Positions 8,808-17,658 of a stretch of 64,000 nucleotides of DNA are shown here, piece after piece. The position numbers and the translations under genes are program-made. The stretch lies in contig JASCNX010000001.1 of NCBI GenBank assembly GCA_029968055.1, positions 868,001 through 932,000 of the forward strand. The letters are read 5' to 3'. The notes below the pieces were generated by a model. That model was not told the DNA's origin. It ran no database searches and worked only from the letters and a program-made list of their open reading frames with translations. Each line of letters begins with the position of its first letter. The first letter of the stretch is position 1. The stretch is from Xenophilus aerolatus (lineage in GTDB: Bacteria; Pseudomonadota; Gammaproteobacteria; Burkholderiales; Burkholderiaceae_C).

Positions 8808-9734
8808 ATGGAAGTCGCAGCCGTCATCCTCGTCATCGCGGTCATCTTCATCTGGCAGTCGATCAAGTTCGTGCCGCAGCAGAACGCCTGGGTGCGCGAG
8901 CGCCTGGGCAAGTACCACGGCACCATGACGCCGGGTCCCAACTTCCTCATCCCCTTCATCGACAAGGTGGCCTACAAGCACAGCCTGAAGGAAATCCCGC
9001 TCGATGTGCCGAGCCAGATCTGCATCACGCGCGACAACACGCAGTTGCAGGTCGACGGCATCCTCTACTTCCAGGTCACGGACCCGATGCGCGCCAGCTA
9101 CGGCTCGTCCAACTACATCGTCGCCGTGACGCAGCTGGCCCAGACCTCGCTGCGCAGCGTGATCGGCAAGCTGGAGCTCGACAAGACCTTCGAGGAGCGC
9201 GACATCATCAACGCGCAGGTGGTGGCCGCGATCGACGAGGCGGCGCTGAACTGGGGCGTGAAGGTGCTGCGCTACGAGATCAAGGACCTGACGCCGCCCA
9301 AGGAAATCCTGCAGGCCATGCAGCGCCAGATCACCGCCGAGCGGGAGAAGCGCGCCCTGATCGCGGCCTCCGAAGGGCGCCGCCAGGAGCAGATCAACAT
9401 CGCCACCGGCGAGCGCGAGGCCTTCATCGCACGCTCCGAGGGCGAGAAGCAGGCCGCCATCAACAACGCGCAGGGCGAGGCGGCGGCGATCACGGCGGTG
9501 GCCGAGGCGACGGCAGGCGCCATCGAACGCGTGGCTGCGGCCATTCGCCAGCCGGGCGGCGAGCAGGCGGTGCAGCTCAAGGTGGCCGAGCGCGCCGTGG
9601 ACGCCTACGGCAAGGTGGCGGCCGACGCCACCACCACGCTCATCGTGCCCAGCACCATGACCGAGACCGCCTCGCTCATCGCCTCGGCCATGCGCATGGT
9701 GCAGGCCGGCAAGACAGGTCCTTCGGCAGGCTAG
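8808..9734 (+). CDS. qmcA: SPFH/band-7 (stomatin-like) membrane protein
   Basis: Protein of 308 residues with one N-terminal membrane helix (residues about 3-18), a band-7/SPFH domain (about 20-180) and a long Ala/Glu-rich coiled coil after it, as in E. coli QmcA. It forms oligomeric scaffolds in the inner membrane. The ATG is preceded by an AAAGGAAGAG ribosome site. The gene follows an NfeD partner, as in E. coli ybbJ-qmcA. The last codon is 16 bases from the tRNA-Ser gene, and a TAGAAT box overlaps its stop, so the tRNA may have its own promoter there. Confidence 0.93.
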   Translation: MEVAAVILVIAVIFIWQSIKFVPQQNAWVRERLGKYHGTMTPGPNFLIPFIDKVAYKHSLKEIPLDVPSQICITRDNTQLQVDGILYFQVTDPMRASYGSSNYIVAVTQLAQTSLRSVIGKLELDKTFEERDIINAQVVAAIDEAALNWGVKVLRYEIKDLTPPKEILQAMQRQITAEREKRALIAASEGRRQEQINIATGEREAFIARSEGEKQAAINNAQGEAAAITAVAEATAGAIERVAAAIRQPGGEQAVQLKVAERAVDAYGKVAADATTTLIVPSTMTETASLIASAMRMVQAGKTGPSAG

Positions 9735-9750
9735 AATAGCGGGCTCACCT

Positions 9751-9841
9751 GGAGCGGTGGATGAGTGGTTTAAGTCGCACGCCTGGAAAGCGTGTGTGGG
9801 TTAACAGCCCACCGCGGGTTCGAATCCCGCCTGCTCCGCCA
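9751..9841 (+). tRNA. tRNA-Ser (anticodon GGA)
   Basis: A 91-base class II tRNA with encoded CCA. The acceptor GGAGCGG pairs with CTGCTCC (one G-U). The anticodon stem is CACGC/GCGTG at 9778-9782 and 9790-9794 around the loop CTGGAAA, which gives anticodon GGA at 9785-9787. A long variable arm typical of serine tRNAs is present, and the T-arm carries GGGTTCGAATCCC. It decodes UCC and UCU. Confidence 0.97.
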
Positions 9842-9853
9842 GGACACACATGA

Positions 9854-9884
9854 AAAACGGGCCCTCGGGCCCGTTTTCTTTTCT
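9854..9884 (+). terminator. Rho-independent terminator after tRNA-Ser
   Basis: A 10-bp stem AAAACGGGCC/GGCCCGTTTT with a 4-base loop is followed by TCTTTTCT. It lies 13 bases after the tRNA. The A-rich left arm means it can also work in the opposite direction for the small gene on the minus strand. Confidence 0.85.
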
Positions 9885-9917
9885 GGGTTGCGCCGCGCAG
9901 GCGGCGAAGTCGCTCGA

Positions 9918-10106
9918 TCAATAAAGCGTCTCGGCGCCCACCGCGGGGCGCAGCGGCCTTTCCTGGTGCGCGAGGCTCGGCCCCTGGATCGACACGACCA
10001 GCGTCAGCAAGCAGAGCGCAAAAGACACCATCAGGCCCAGCGGACCGACGCTCAGAAGGATCCCGAGGGACAACAGGGCACTGGAAATCAGCAGAAGGGA
10101 TCGCAT
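9918..10106 (-). CDS. Small hypothetical membrane protein
   Basis: A 62-residue reading frame with two hydrophobic stretches (about residues 3-20 and 24-41) and a short charged tail. The ATG is preceded by an imperfect ribosome site. Its only neighbours are the tRNA-Ser terminator, towards which it reads, and the livK-type gene upstream on the same strand. I do not recognise a family. It could be a chance frame in GC-rich DNA, although the membrane-like pattern and the isolated intergenic position favour a real gene. Confidence 0.45.
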   Translation of the reverse strand: MRSLLLISSALLSLGILLSVGPLGLMVSFALCLLTLVVSIQGPSLAHQERPLRPAVGAETLY

Positions 10107-10230
10107 GGCACGGCAGAGATGTTGAACGTGTGTCCAGCATATGAAGCCCATGGCTGAGGCGCAATTCCCCAAAAGTATTCAGCGGGTTTTCCCTCCGCGG
10201 GTAATCCCAAACTCTTTTTCGCCCCGAAAA

Positions 10231-10262
10231 CCCAAGAAAAAAGGGACCCGAAGGTCCCTTTG
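10231..10262 (-). terminator. Rho-independent terminator of the livK-type gene
   Basis: Read on the minus strand, the stem AAGGGACC/GGTCCCTT closes a TTCG tetraloop and is followed by TTTTCTTGGG. It starts about 20 bases after the stop codon. Confidence 0.88.
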
Positions 10263-10281
10263 ACGAAGTCGTCGCGGTCGA

Positions 10282-11493
10282 TCAACGGACCACGGCGATC
10301 TGCGTACGCTGACCACCCTTGTAGGTGTACAGCGTCAGCGCGCCGTTCTTGATGTCGCCCTTCTCGTCGAAGGCGATGGGGCCGGTGACGCCCTTGTAGT
10401 TGGTCTTGCCGACTTCCGGCAGGTACTTGGCCGGATCGGACGAGCCCGCACGCACCATCGAGTCGGCCAGCACGTTGACCGCGTCGTAGACGTACGGTGC
10501 GTAGATCTGGACGTCGACGCCGTTCTTGGTCTTGAAGTCGGCCTTGAACTTGTCGAGAGGCGCCTTGAAGTCGCCGTCCACACCGCCGGCTTCGGCACAC
10601 ACGACCATGTCTTCGCCGATGGCGTCGCCGGCCAGCTTGGCCAGCTCGCCGGTGCACAGGCCGTCGCCACCCATGAACTTGACGTTCAGGCCGAGTTGCT
10701 TGACCTGCTTGAGCATCGGGCCGCCGACCGCATCCATGCCGCCGAAGAACAGGACATCGGGCTTGGCGCCCTTGAGCTTGGTCAAGATGGCGTTGAAGTC
10801 GGTCGACTTGTCGGTCGTGAACTCGTGGCCGACGATCGTGCCGCCAGCGGCCTTGGCCGCCTTCTCGAATTCCTCGGCGACGCCCTGGCCGTAGGCCGTG
10901 CGGTCGTCGATGACGGCGATGTTCTTGCCCTTCAGGGTCTCGACGGCGTACTTGCCCAGGGTGCCGCCCAGTTGGGTGTCGTCAGCCACCACGCGGAAGG
11001 CCGTCTTGAAGCCCTGGCGGGTGTACTTGGGGTTGGTGGCGGAGGGCGAGATCTGGGGAATGCCTGCATCGCTGTACAGCTTCGATGCCGGGATGGTCGT
11101 GCCCGAGTTCAGGTGGCCGACCACGCCGTTGACCTTCTCGTCCACGAGCTTCTGTGCGACGGCGGTGCCCTGCTTCGGATCGCCGGCATCGTCTTCCGCC
11201 ACCAGCTCGAACTTGGCGACCTTGTCACCGATCTTCAGCTGCTTGGCATTGAGGTCCTCGATGGCCATCTTGGCACCCAGCTCGTTGTCCTTGCCGAGGT
11301 GGGCGATGGCGCCGCTGGTCGGGCCGACGTGGCCGATCTTCACGACGAGGGTGTCGGCAGCAGGAGGCGCGGCAGGGGCAGGTGCTGCGGCGGTGGGCGC
11401 GGGAGCAGCAGCAGGGGCGGCGGCTTCTTCTTTCTTGCCGCAAGCCACCACCGAGAGAGCAGCCAGTGCGACCGCAGTCCATTTCAATTGCAT
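10282..11493 (-). CDS. Branched-chain amino-acid type ABC substrate-binding lipoprotein (LivK family)
   Basis: Periplasmic binding protein of 403 residues for branched-chain amino acids or related ligands. A signal peptide ends in a lipobox VVAC (Cys18), so it is probably lipid-anchored. An Ala/Pro-rich linker (about 24-46) leads to the type I periplasmic-binding fold that begins at VVKIGHVGP. The start is backed by a GGAGG ribosome site. No permease or ATPase genes lie nearby, so it is an orphan that must share a membrane complex encoded elsewhere. It is the commonest single-gene form of this family in Comamonadaceae, and the ligand is not predictable from sequence. Confidence 0.92.
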   Translation of the reverse strand: MQLKWTAVALAALSVVACGKKEEAAAPAAAPAPTAAAPAPAAPPAADTLVVKIGHVGPTSGAIAHLGKDNELGAKMAIEDLNAKQLKIGDKVAKFELVAEDDAGDPKQGTAVAQKLVDEKVNGVVGHLNSGTTIPASKLYSDAGIPQISPSATNPKYTRQGFKTAFRVVADDTQLGGTLGKYAVETLKGKNIAVIDDRTAYGQGVAEEFEKAAKAAGGTIVGHEFTTDKSTDFNAILTKLKGAKPDVLFFGGMDAVGGPMLKQVKQLGLNVKFMGGDGLCTGELAKLAGDAIGEDMVVCAEAGGVDGDFKAPLDKFKADFKTKNGVDVQIYAPYVYDAVNVLADSMVRAGSSDPAKYLPEVGKTNYKGVTGPIAFDEKGDIKNGALTLYTYKGGQRTQIAVVR

Positions 11494-11621
11494 GGGAAAC
11501 CTCCAGAACATGAGGAATAGAGTTGATAAACCGGTCGTTCGAATCCGGGTGCCTCCGCGGAGCAAAAACCGCGCCGTCACCCGGATCGCAGCACCCTCGC
11601 GCCATCGACCCGCGGCGCAGT

Positions 11622-12083
11622 TTAGCCCAAGGCTGGTGCACCGGAACCCGGCGCAGACCCTGTGTTTTCCGAAAGTTCGCGGGCCAGCGCTTCGACGACG
11701 AGAGAGCGCAAAACGGTCTCGATCTCGCTGCGCAATCGGGGCACCATGGCATCGAGCTGCTGCTGCACGGCGGCAGACACGACCTCCGTCAGGCGCTCCT
11801 CGAGCGACAGGTCCACGCGCTGCAGAACACGGTGCAGCAGGTCCTCTTCGATCCGGAAGGCATCCGCATCGGTGAGCGCGACGAACGCTGAGGGCGCGGG
11901 GACATCGGGCGCGGGCGGTGTGCCGGCAGGTGCTTCCGGCACCGAGGTCTGGAGACCCGGTTCGGGCGTGGTCTGCGCGGGCTCGGGCAGCGGGGAGTGC
12001 AGGCCCGGCTGCGGCTGCGACAGGTCCACCACCGTCGTCAGGGTCGGGACGAAACGGGGCGGTGTGCGCGGGCCGGAGTTCAT
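11622..12083 (-). CDS. Conserved hypothetical protein after holC
   Basis: A 153-residue protein with a Pro-rich, low-complexity N-terminal half (about 1-70) and a helical, charged C-terminal half containing the phrase IEEDLLHRVLQRVDLSLEER. No membrane segment or signal is seen. The ATG used lies 32 bases after the holC stop. An in-frame GTG 24 bases earlier is an alternative. It lies third in the pepA-holC unit, a place where related genomes carry a short protein of similar composition. Function is unknown. The helical half could bind a partner of the replisome or cell pole, but nothing in the sequence shows this. Confidence 0.7.
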   Translation of the reverse strand: MNSGPRTPPRFVPTLTTVVDLSQPQPGLHSPLPEPAQTTPEPGLQTSVPEAPAGTPPAPDVPAPSAFVALTDADAFRIEEDLLHRVLQRVDLSLEERLTEVVSAAVQQQLDAMVPRLRSEIETVLRSLVVEALARELSENTGSAPGSGAPALG

Positions 12084-12115
12084 GAGGTCCGATGCGTGGG
12101 CAGCCACGGGGCGCC

Positions 12116-12553
12116 TCAGCGCCCGCCTCCGACGTCGTGCCGCGTGATCGCGTAGCCACGCTCGGCATAGTGGCGCCAGCGCTGGCGGCCGGACTGCCGT
12201 TCCGACTCGTCGGTGCCGACCACATCGATCAGGCGCTCGAAGCGCTCGAAGCCCGCCGGCAGTTCGCAGCCCAGATTGACCAGCACCTGGCGATGCGCCT
12301 GTGCGCCCTGCGAAGGCTGGTCGAGGAGCACGACCGGCGAGCGTGCCAGCACCTGTGCATCCGCGTCGCCACGGCAGTGTGCAATGAAGTCGGTGGCAGA
12401 GAACTGCCAGAGCGACGCGTCGAGGCTGTCGAGGGTGGCCTTGTCGCCGGCGACCGCGACCTTCGCGCCCGCGGCCACGACCGCCTTGCGCAGCAGCCGG
12501 CAGGCATGGTGCACCTTGTCCGGTGCGTTGAAATGGACGTCGATTTCCGTCAC
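12116..12553 (-). CDS. holC: DNA polymerase III subunit chi
   Basis: Chi subunit of the clamp loader, which links the polymerase III holoenzyme to single-strand-binding protein. The 145-residue protein begins VTEIDVHFN and shows the family's small Rossmann-like pattern, with the cysteine-lysine phrase ACRLLRKAV early and [17 protein letters not shown] late. It starts at a GTG that overlaps the pepA stop (GTGA). The pepA-holC order is the same as in E. coli. The length is normal for the family. Confidence 0.92.
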   Translation of the reverse strand: MTEIDVHFNAPDKVHHACRLLRKAVVAAGAKVAVAGDKATLDSLDASLWQFSATDFIAHCRGDADAQVLARSPVVLLDQPSQGAQAHRQVLVNLGCELPAGFERFERLIDVVGTDESERQSGRQRWRHYAERGYAITRHDVGGGR

Positions 12554-14037
12554 GACGGCTTGCGCACGCGCTTGCCCGACGGCACCGGCGACGCCGCGGC
12601 GCCCTGCCGGCCGAGCAGGTAGGTCAGGAGCAAAGGCACGGGCCGGCCCGTCGAGCCCTTCGCCGCCCCACTCTTCCAGGCCGTTCCCGCGATGTCGAGA
12701 TGCGCCCAGGGAAAGTCGGATGTGAAGCGCTGCAGGAACTTCGCCGCGGTGATCGCCCCGCCCGCGCGGCCGGCCACGTTGGCCACGTCGGCGAACTGGG
12801 TCTTCAGGCCCTCGGCGTACTCGTCGTCCAGCGGAAGCCGCCAGCAACGGTCCTGCGAAGCTTCGCCGGCCGCCTGCAGCGCGTCGGCCAATGCATCGTC
12901 GCTCGAGAAGAGCCCGCTGCGCACGCCACCCAAAGCGACGACGCAGGCACCGGTCAGCGTGGCGATGTCGATCACGGCCTCGGGCGCGAAGCGCTTGGCG
13001 TAGTCCAGCGCGTCGCACAGCACCAGCCGGCCCTCGGCGTCGGTGTTCAGGATCTCGATGGTCTGGCCGCTCATGCTCGTCACGACGTCGCCCGGCTTGA
13101 TCGCATGGCCGTCGTTCATGTTCTCGCAGGCAGGGATCAGGCCGACGACGTTGATCGCAGGCTGCAGTTCGCCCAGCGCGCGGAACACGCCCAGCACGCT
13201 GGCGGCGCCGCACATGTCGAACTTCATCTCGTCCATCTCGGCCGCGGGCTTGAGCGACACGCCGCCGGTGTCGAAGGTGATGCCCTTGCCGACGAGCACC
13301 TGCGGTGCCACGCCCTTCGCGGCGCCCTGGTAGCGCAGCACGACGAAGCGCAGCGGCTCGGCCGACCCCTGGGCCACCGCCAGGAAGGCGCCCATGCCCA
13401 GTGCAGCGACCTCCTTCGGGCCAAGTACTTCGCATTTCAGCCGCGGCAGCTTCGCCAGCGAGCGCGCCGCCTCGGCCAGCAGGGTGGGCGTGCAGTGGTT
13501 GCCCGGGCGGTTGCCCCATTCCTTGGCGAACTCGACGCCGTGCACGAGCGCGACGGCGGTATCGAAGGCCTTCTTCAGCGGTACCGGCTTGTCGACGCCG
13601 ATCACGCACTGGCGCAGGGTGCGCGGCTCCGGCTTGGACTTGGTGGTGGTGTAGACGTAGCTCGCGTCGGCCGCCGCCGACACCGCTGCGGAGACACCCG
13701 CGGCATCCGCCGGCCCGGCGAACACGATGACGACCCGCTTCGGCCCGGCACCCTTGAGCGCCTGCACCGCCGCCAGCACGGCACCGCGCACGGCAGCGGC
13801 ATCGCCCTGCCCGATCGACGACAGCACGAGACGCGTGGCGGCAATGCCCTCGGGCCGGTAGGTGGCGAGCTGTTTGCCCGGCTTGTCGCCGAGGTCGCCC
13901 GACTTGCGCGCGGCTGCAATCAGCGCGGCGATGCGGTCGCTGCCGTCGGCGCCGGCGGAAGGCACGAGCACGACCAGTGCATCGGCCTTTTCGGTGGTGG
14001 CCTGCGCGAGGCCGAGGGGCTTGAGTTGAAAGTCCAT
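12550..14037 (-). CDS. pepA: Leucyl aminopeptidase (cytosol aminopeptidase)
   Basis: Di-metal aminopeptidase of 495 residues in the M17 family, acting in the cytoplasm on N-terminal residues of peptides. The metal and catalytic residues are present: Lys251 and Asp256 in [10 protein letters not shown], and the signature NTDAEGRL at 331-338 with Asp333, Glu335 and Arg337. The N-terminal domain is about 170 residues, as usual. It is divergent from lptF with only 21 bp between the two start codons, so each gene's promoter must reach into the other. Confidence 0.97.
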   Translation of the reverse strand: MDFQLKPLGLAQATTEKADALVVLVPSAGADGSDRIAALIAAARKSGDLGDKPGKQLATYRPEGIAATRLVLSSIGQGDAAAVRGAVLAAVQALKGAGPKRVVIVFAGPADAAGVSAAVSAAADASYVYTTTKSKPEPRTLRQCVIGVDKPVPLKKAFDTAVALVHGVEFAKEWGNRPGNHCTPTLLAEAARSLAKLPRLKCEVLGPKEVAALGMGAFLAVAQGSAEPLRFVVLRYQGAAKGVAPQVLVGKGITFDTGGVSLKPAAEMDEMKFDMCGAASVLGVFRALGELQPAINVVGLIPACENMNDGHAIKPGDVVTSMSGQTIEILNTDAEGRLVLCDALDYAKRFAPEAVIDIATLTGACVVALGGVRSGLFSSDDALADALQAAGEASQDRCWRLPLDDEYAEGLKTQFADVANVAGRAGGAITAAKFLQRFTSDFPWAHLDIAGTAWKSGAAKGSTGRPVPLLLTYLLGRQGAAASPVPSGKRVRKPS

Positions 14038-14040
14038 AAT
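14035..14040 (+). promoter_or_regulatory. Candidate -10 box of lptF inside the pepA start
   Basis: CATAAT lies 18 bases before the lptF ATG and overlaps the reverse-strand ATG of pepA. It is the only -10-like hexamer in the 21-bp divergent gap. No good -35 is visible, so this is tentative. Confidence 0.35.
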
Positions 14041-14058
14041 CCGCTTTTTTCCGCGACG

Positions 14059-15150
14059 ATGTTATTCCATTCCTCTTTACGCAAGGAGCTGTCGCGCAGC
14101 TTCGGCGCGACCCTGGTGGTGCTGGTCACGATCGTCATGACGATCATCCTGATCCGCACCCTGGGCCTGGCGTCCAAGGGCAGCGTCAATCCTTCCGACG
14201 TCTTCCTGGTGATGGCGTACACGGTGCTCGGCTACATGCCGACCATCCTCAGCCTGAGCCTGTTCATCGCCATCGTCGGCACGCTCTCGCGCATGTACCG
14301 CGACAGCGAAATGGTGATCTGGTTCTCCGCCGGCCGCGGCCTGGCCGACCTGGTGCGGCCGCTGTTCCAGTTCGCCTGGCCGGTGCTGATCCTGATCGGC
14401 GCCCTGGCCTTCGTGGGCTGGCCCTGGGCCAATTCGCAGACCCAGGGCATGCGCGATCAGTACGAGCGTCGCAGCGACATCGACCGCGTGGCGCCGGGCC
14501 AGTTCCAGGAATCGGCGGCGCGCAACCGGGTCTTCTACATCGACAAGGAGTCGGCCGACACGACGACGGCGTCGAACGTCTTCATCTCCTCGCTCGAGCG
14601 CAACATGCAGATCGTCACCTCCGCCAAGAGCGGCACGGTCGAGCCGATGTACGGATCCCGCTACCTGGTGCTGCGCCATGGCCAGCGGCTGGAGAGCCCC
14701 TTCGACAAGTCGGGCCTGAAGATCAGTGAGTTCGACACCTACGGCGCGCGGGTGGGCGGAAGCAGCGCGCTGCTGGGCGACGGACCGCCGCCGCGCGCGC
14801 TGTCCACGCTGCAATTGCTCGCCAGTCCGTCGCCGCCGGCGCTTGGCGAGTTCGGGTGGCGGCTGGGCATGGTGCTCGCCGCGGTCAACTTCGTCCTGCT
14901 GGCGCTCGTGGTGTCGGGTGTCAATCCGCGCGTGGGACGCAGCGGCAACCTGCTCTTCGCGCTCTTCTGCTTCGTCCTCTACTACAACCTGCTCAACCTG
15001 GGGCAGAACTGGGTGGGCTCGGGCCGCTTCAACGTGGGCGCCTTCCTGGTCGCGTTGCACGGCGGGGTCTTCCTTCTGGTGCTGGCCTGGCTGGCCAAGC
15101 GACATACCCTCTGGACGCTGCGCCGCGCCTTTCGTCCTGCCGCTTCCTGA
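14059..15150 (+). CDS. lptF: LPS export ABC transporter permease LptF
   Basis: Inner-membrane permease (363 residues) of the LptB2FGC complex that extracts lipopolysaccharide from the inner membrane. It has three membrane helices at the N-terminus, a periplasmic beta-jellyroll (about 125-255) and three at the C-terminus, the expected YjgP/YjgQ pattern. The start is an ATG with no good ribosome site, 21 bp from pepA. It is followed three bases later by lptG, as in most Proteobacteria. Confidence 0.95.
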   Translation: MLFHSSLRKELSRSFGATLVVLVTIVMTIILIRTLGLASKGSVNPSDVFLVMAYTVLGYMPTILSLSLFIAIVGTLSRMYRDSEMVIWFSAGRGLADLVRPLFQFAWPVLILIGALAFVGWPWANSQTQGMRDQYERRSDIDRVAPGQFQESAARNRVFYIDKESADTTTASNVFISSLERNMQIVTSAKSGTVEPMYGSRYLVLRHGQRLESPFDKSGLKISEFDTYGARVGGSSALLGDGPPPRALSTLQLLASPSPPALGEFGWRLGMVLAAVNFVLLALVVSGVNPRVGRSGNLLFALFCFVLYYNLLNLGQNWVGSGRFNVGAFLVALHGGVFLLVLAWLAKRHTLWTLRRAFRPAAS

Positions 15151-15153
15151 ACC

Positions 15154-16263
15154 GTGAAAACGATCCGCCGTCTCATCTACCTGGAGGTGCTCAAGGCCGT
15201 CGGCTTCGTCACCTTCGGCTTCCTGTGCCTGTTCTTCTTCTTCGATTTCGTCGACGAACTGCAGTCGGTCGGCAAGGCCAACGCCCTGGGCTACGGCCTG
15301 CCACAGGCGCTGCTTTACGTGGCGCTGCTGGTGCCCAGCCACCTGTACGAGCTGCTGCCCATCACGGTGCTGATCGGCACCATCTTCGTCATGGCCAACC
15401 TGGCCCGTACCTCGGAGTACACCATCCTTCGCACCAGCGGCCTCGGGCCCTGGCGCGCGCTGCGCACGCTGCTGATCCTCGGCCTGGCCTTCGTGATGCT
15501 GACCTTCGCCATCGGCGACTACATCGCACCGGCCTCGGACCGCGCGGCCCAGCTGCTCAAGTCCCGCTACCAGGGTTACCTGGCGACTGCGGGCCTGACC
15601 GGCGGCTGGCTGAAGGAAAGGCGCGACGACCACTCCTACGCCGCCAACGTGCTGTCGATCGACAAGGACGGTGTGCTGAAGCAGCCACGGATCTTCGAGT
15701 TCGACGATCGCGGCTTCCTGGTTTCGCAGACCAGCGCGGAGTCCGCGCGCATCGCCAACGGCGTGTGGGTGCTGCAGAACGCGCAGAAGCAGGATTTCGA
15801 CACCCGCAAGGCAGATGGCTCGGCCAGGGTCGTGACCACGCAACATTCGCTGCTGCCCTGGCCATCGACGCTCACCGGCGACATGGTCTCGGTCGCGCTG
15901 CTCAAGCCCGACAAGATGCGGACGATGGATCTGTTCGAGTACACGCGCCACCTGGACGCCAACGGCCAGCAGTCGCAGCGCTATGAGATCGAGTTCTGGC
16001 GCAAGGTGTTCTACCCCCTGTCGTGCCTGGTCATGGTGGTGCTGGCCCTGCCCTTCGCCTACCTGCATTTCCGTCAGAGCGGCATCACCAGCTACGTGTT
16101 CGGCGGCGTGATGATCGGCATCAGTTTCTTCCTGCTGAACAACGTGTTCGGCTACATCGGCAACCTGCGCAACTGGTGGCCCTGGATCACGGCTGCGGCA
16201 CCTGGAATGATCTATTCGCTGCTTTCGCTCGGGGCCTTCGGCTGGCTCGTGCTGCGACGTTGA
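15154..16263 (+). CDS. lptG: LPS export ABC transporter permease LptG
   Basis: Second permease of the Lpt complex, 369 residues with the same six-helix plus jellyroll plan as LptF. The start is a GTG immediately after lptF (KTIRRLIYLEVLKAVGFV follows the initiator). Its downstream gene starts just after its stop, so the SirB gene is probably in the same transcript. Confidence 0.95.
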   Translation: MKTIRRLIYLEVLKAVGFVTFGFLCLFFFFDFVDELQSVGKANALGYGLPQALLYVALLVPSHLYELLPITVLIGTIFVMANLARTSEYTILRTSGLGPWRALRTLLILGLAFVMLTFAIGDYIAPASDRAAQLLKSRYQGYLATAGLTGGWLKERRDDHSYAANVLSIDKDGVLKQPRIFEFDDRGFLVSQTSAESARIANGVWVLQNAQKQDFDTRKADGSARVVTTQHSLLPWPSTLTGDMVSVALLKPDKMRTMDLFEYTRHLDANGQQSQRYEIEFWRKVFYPLSCLVMVVLALPFAYLHFRQSGITSYVFGGVMIGISFFLLNNVFGYIGNLRNWWPWITAAAPGMIYSLLSLGAFGWLVLRR

Positions 16264-16264
16264 C

Positions 16265-16648
16265 ATGAAGCAGGGCATCCTCCTCTTCGGCCATGGCTCG
16301 AGGGACCCGCGCTGGCGCGAGCCCATCGAGGCGGTGGCCCGCGCCGTGGAAGCTCGCGCGCCGCACGCGGCGGTGCGCTGCGCGTACCTGGAACTGGCCG
16401 AGCCCGACTTTGCGAGCGCGGTGCACGAACTCGCCGAGGCCGGTGTGCAGCAGTTGCGGGTCGTGCCGATGTTCCTGGGCATGGGCAAGCACGCCCGCGA
16501 GGATCTGCCCGGCCTGGTCGACGCCGCGCGGGCGAATCATTCCGGGTTGCAGATCGAGGTGTCGGGCGCCGTTGGCGAGTCGCCCGAGGTCATCGGCCTG
16601 CTGGCTGAACTGGCGCTTCGGCCGGCCACGGCGGCACGCAACCCTTAG
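16265..16648 (+). CDS. Sirohydrochlorin chelatase, CbiX/SirB type
   Basis: Short class II chelatase of 127 residues that inserts ferrous iron (siroheme) or cobalt (cobalamin) into sirohydrochlorin. Catalytic histidines are His10 in LFGHGSRDP and His76 in GMGKHARED. It is a single-domain form, half the size of double-domain CbiX. The cysB-type gene that follows suggests a role in siroheme for sulfite reductase. It begins one base after the lptG stop, so it is read through from the LPS operon. Confidence 0.87.
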   Translation: MKQGILLFGHGSRDPRWREPIEAVARAVEARAPHAAVRCAYLELAEPDFASAVHELAEAGVQQLRVVPMFLGMGKHAREDLPGLVDAARANHSGLQIEVSGAVGESPEVIGLLAELALRPATAARNP

Positions 16649-16664
16649 ACATTGAAGGCATAAT

Positions 16665-16688
16665 AAATTCCTGAATCAGACGGAATTT
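16665..16688. promoter_or_regulatory. Inverted repeat before the CysB-type gene
   Basis: AAATTCC and GGAATTT form a perfect 7-bp dyad with a 10-base spacer. It ends three bases before the ATG and so would cover the ribosome site. LysR regulators often bind such sites on their own genes, and autoregulation is inferred. Confidence 0.35.
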
Positions 16689-16691
16689 GTT

Positions 16692-17633
16692 ATGAATCTG
16701 CACCAGTTCAAGTTTGTTCAGGAAGCCGTCCGTCGCAACCTGAACCTCACCGAAGCGGCCAAGGCGCTGCACACCTCGCAGCCTGGCGTGTCCAAGGCCA
16801 TCATCGAACTGGAGGAGGAGCTGGGCGTCGAGATCTTCGCGCGCCACGGCAAGCGCCTCAAGCGCGTGACCGAGCCCGGCCAGCACGTCATCGCCAGCAT
16901 CGAACTCATCATGCGCGAGGTGGGCAACCTCAAGCGCATCGGCGAGCAGTTCAGCGCCCAGGACAGCGGCACGCTCTCCATCGCCACCACCCACACCCAG
17001 GCGCGCTACGTGCTGCCGGTGCCTGTGGCGAAGCTGCGCGAAACCTACCCCAAGGTCAACGTGAGCCTGCACCAGGGCTCGCCCGACCAGGTGGCGCGCA
17101 TGGTGCTCGACGAGATCGCCGAGATCGGCATCGCGACCGAATCGCTGGCCGACTACGCCGACCTCGTCACCCTGCCCTGCTACGAATGGCAGCACGTGCT
17201 GGTGCTGCCCAAGGACCATCCGCTGGCAGCCAAGGAGCGGGTGTCGCTCGACGACCTGGCGCACGAGCCCATCATCACCTACCACCCGTCCTTCACCGGC
17301 CGCACGCGCATCGACCATGCCTTCGCGCAGAAGAAGCTGACGCCCCGCATCGCGCTGGAGGCGATCGACTCCGATGTGATCAAGACCTACGTGCGCCTCG
17401 GGCTGGGCGTGGGCATCGTGGCCGAGATGGCGGTGCGCGACGACTCGAACGCCGACCTGGTGGTGCGGCCGATGGGCCACCTGTTCGGCCAGAACATCGC
17501 GCGCGTGGCCTTCAAGCGCAGCGCCTACCTGCGCAATTTCGTCTTCAAGTTCGCCGAGCTGCTTTCCGACCGGCTCGATCGCAACCTGATCGCCAAGGCC
17601 CTGGCCGGCCACGCCAACGACTACGAACTCTGA
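16692..17633 (+). CDS. cysB: CysB/Cbl-family LysR transcriptional regulator
   Basis: Regulator of sulfur assimilation, 313 residues. It has a winged helix-turn-helix (AAKALHTSQPGVSKAIIELE) at about residues 20-39 and a CysB-type effector domain with the phrases TTHTQARY and SLHQGSPDQV near residue 100-125, which line the acetylserine/sulfate pocket in CysB. Length equals the family norm. It follows a chelatase that would make siroheme, so the two fit one pathway. The close relative Cbl (for aliphatic sulfonates) cannot be excluded. Confidence 0.87.
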   Translation: MNLHQFKFVQEAVRRNLNLTEAAKALHTSQPGVSKAIIELEEELGVEIFARHGKRLKRVTEPGQHVIASIELIMREVGNLKRIGEQFSAQDSGTLSIATTHTQARYVLPVPVAKLRETYPKVNVSLHQGSPDQVARMVLDEIAEIGIATESLADYADLVTLPCYEWQHVLVLPKDHPLAAKERVSLDDLAHEPIITYHPSFTGRTRIDHAFAQKKLTPRIALEAIDSDVIKTYVRLGLGVGIVAEMAVRDDSNADLVVRPMGHLFGQNIARVAFKRSAYLRNFVFKFAELLSDRLDRNLIAKALAGHANDYEL

Positions 17634-17658
17634 CCCCTCTGCATCGCTGCTGCGCCCC

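Noticed and set aside
11530-11558. A string resembling the T-arm and acceptor of a tRNA (GTTCGAATCCGG then CCTCCGC)
   Set aside because: The T-stem does not pair properly, no D-arm or anticodon arm fits, and the 5' half would overlap the livK-type coding sequence. At best it is a relic.
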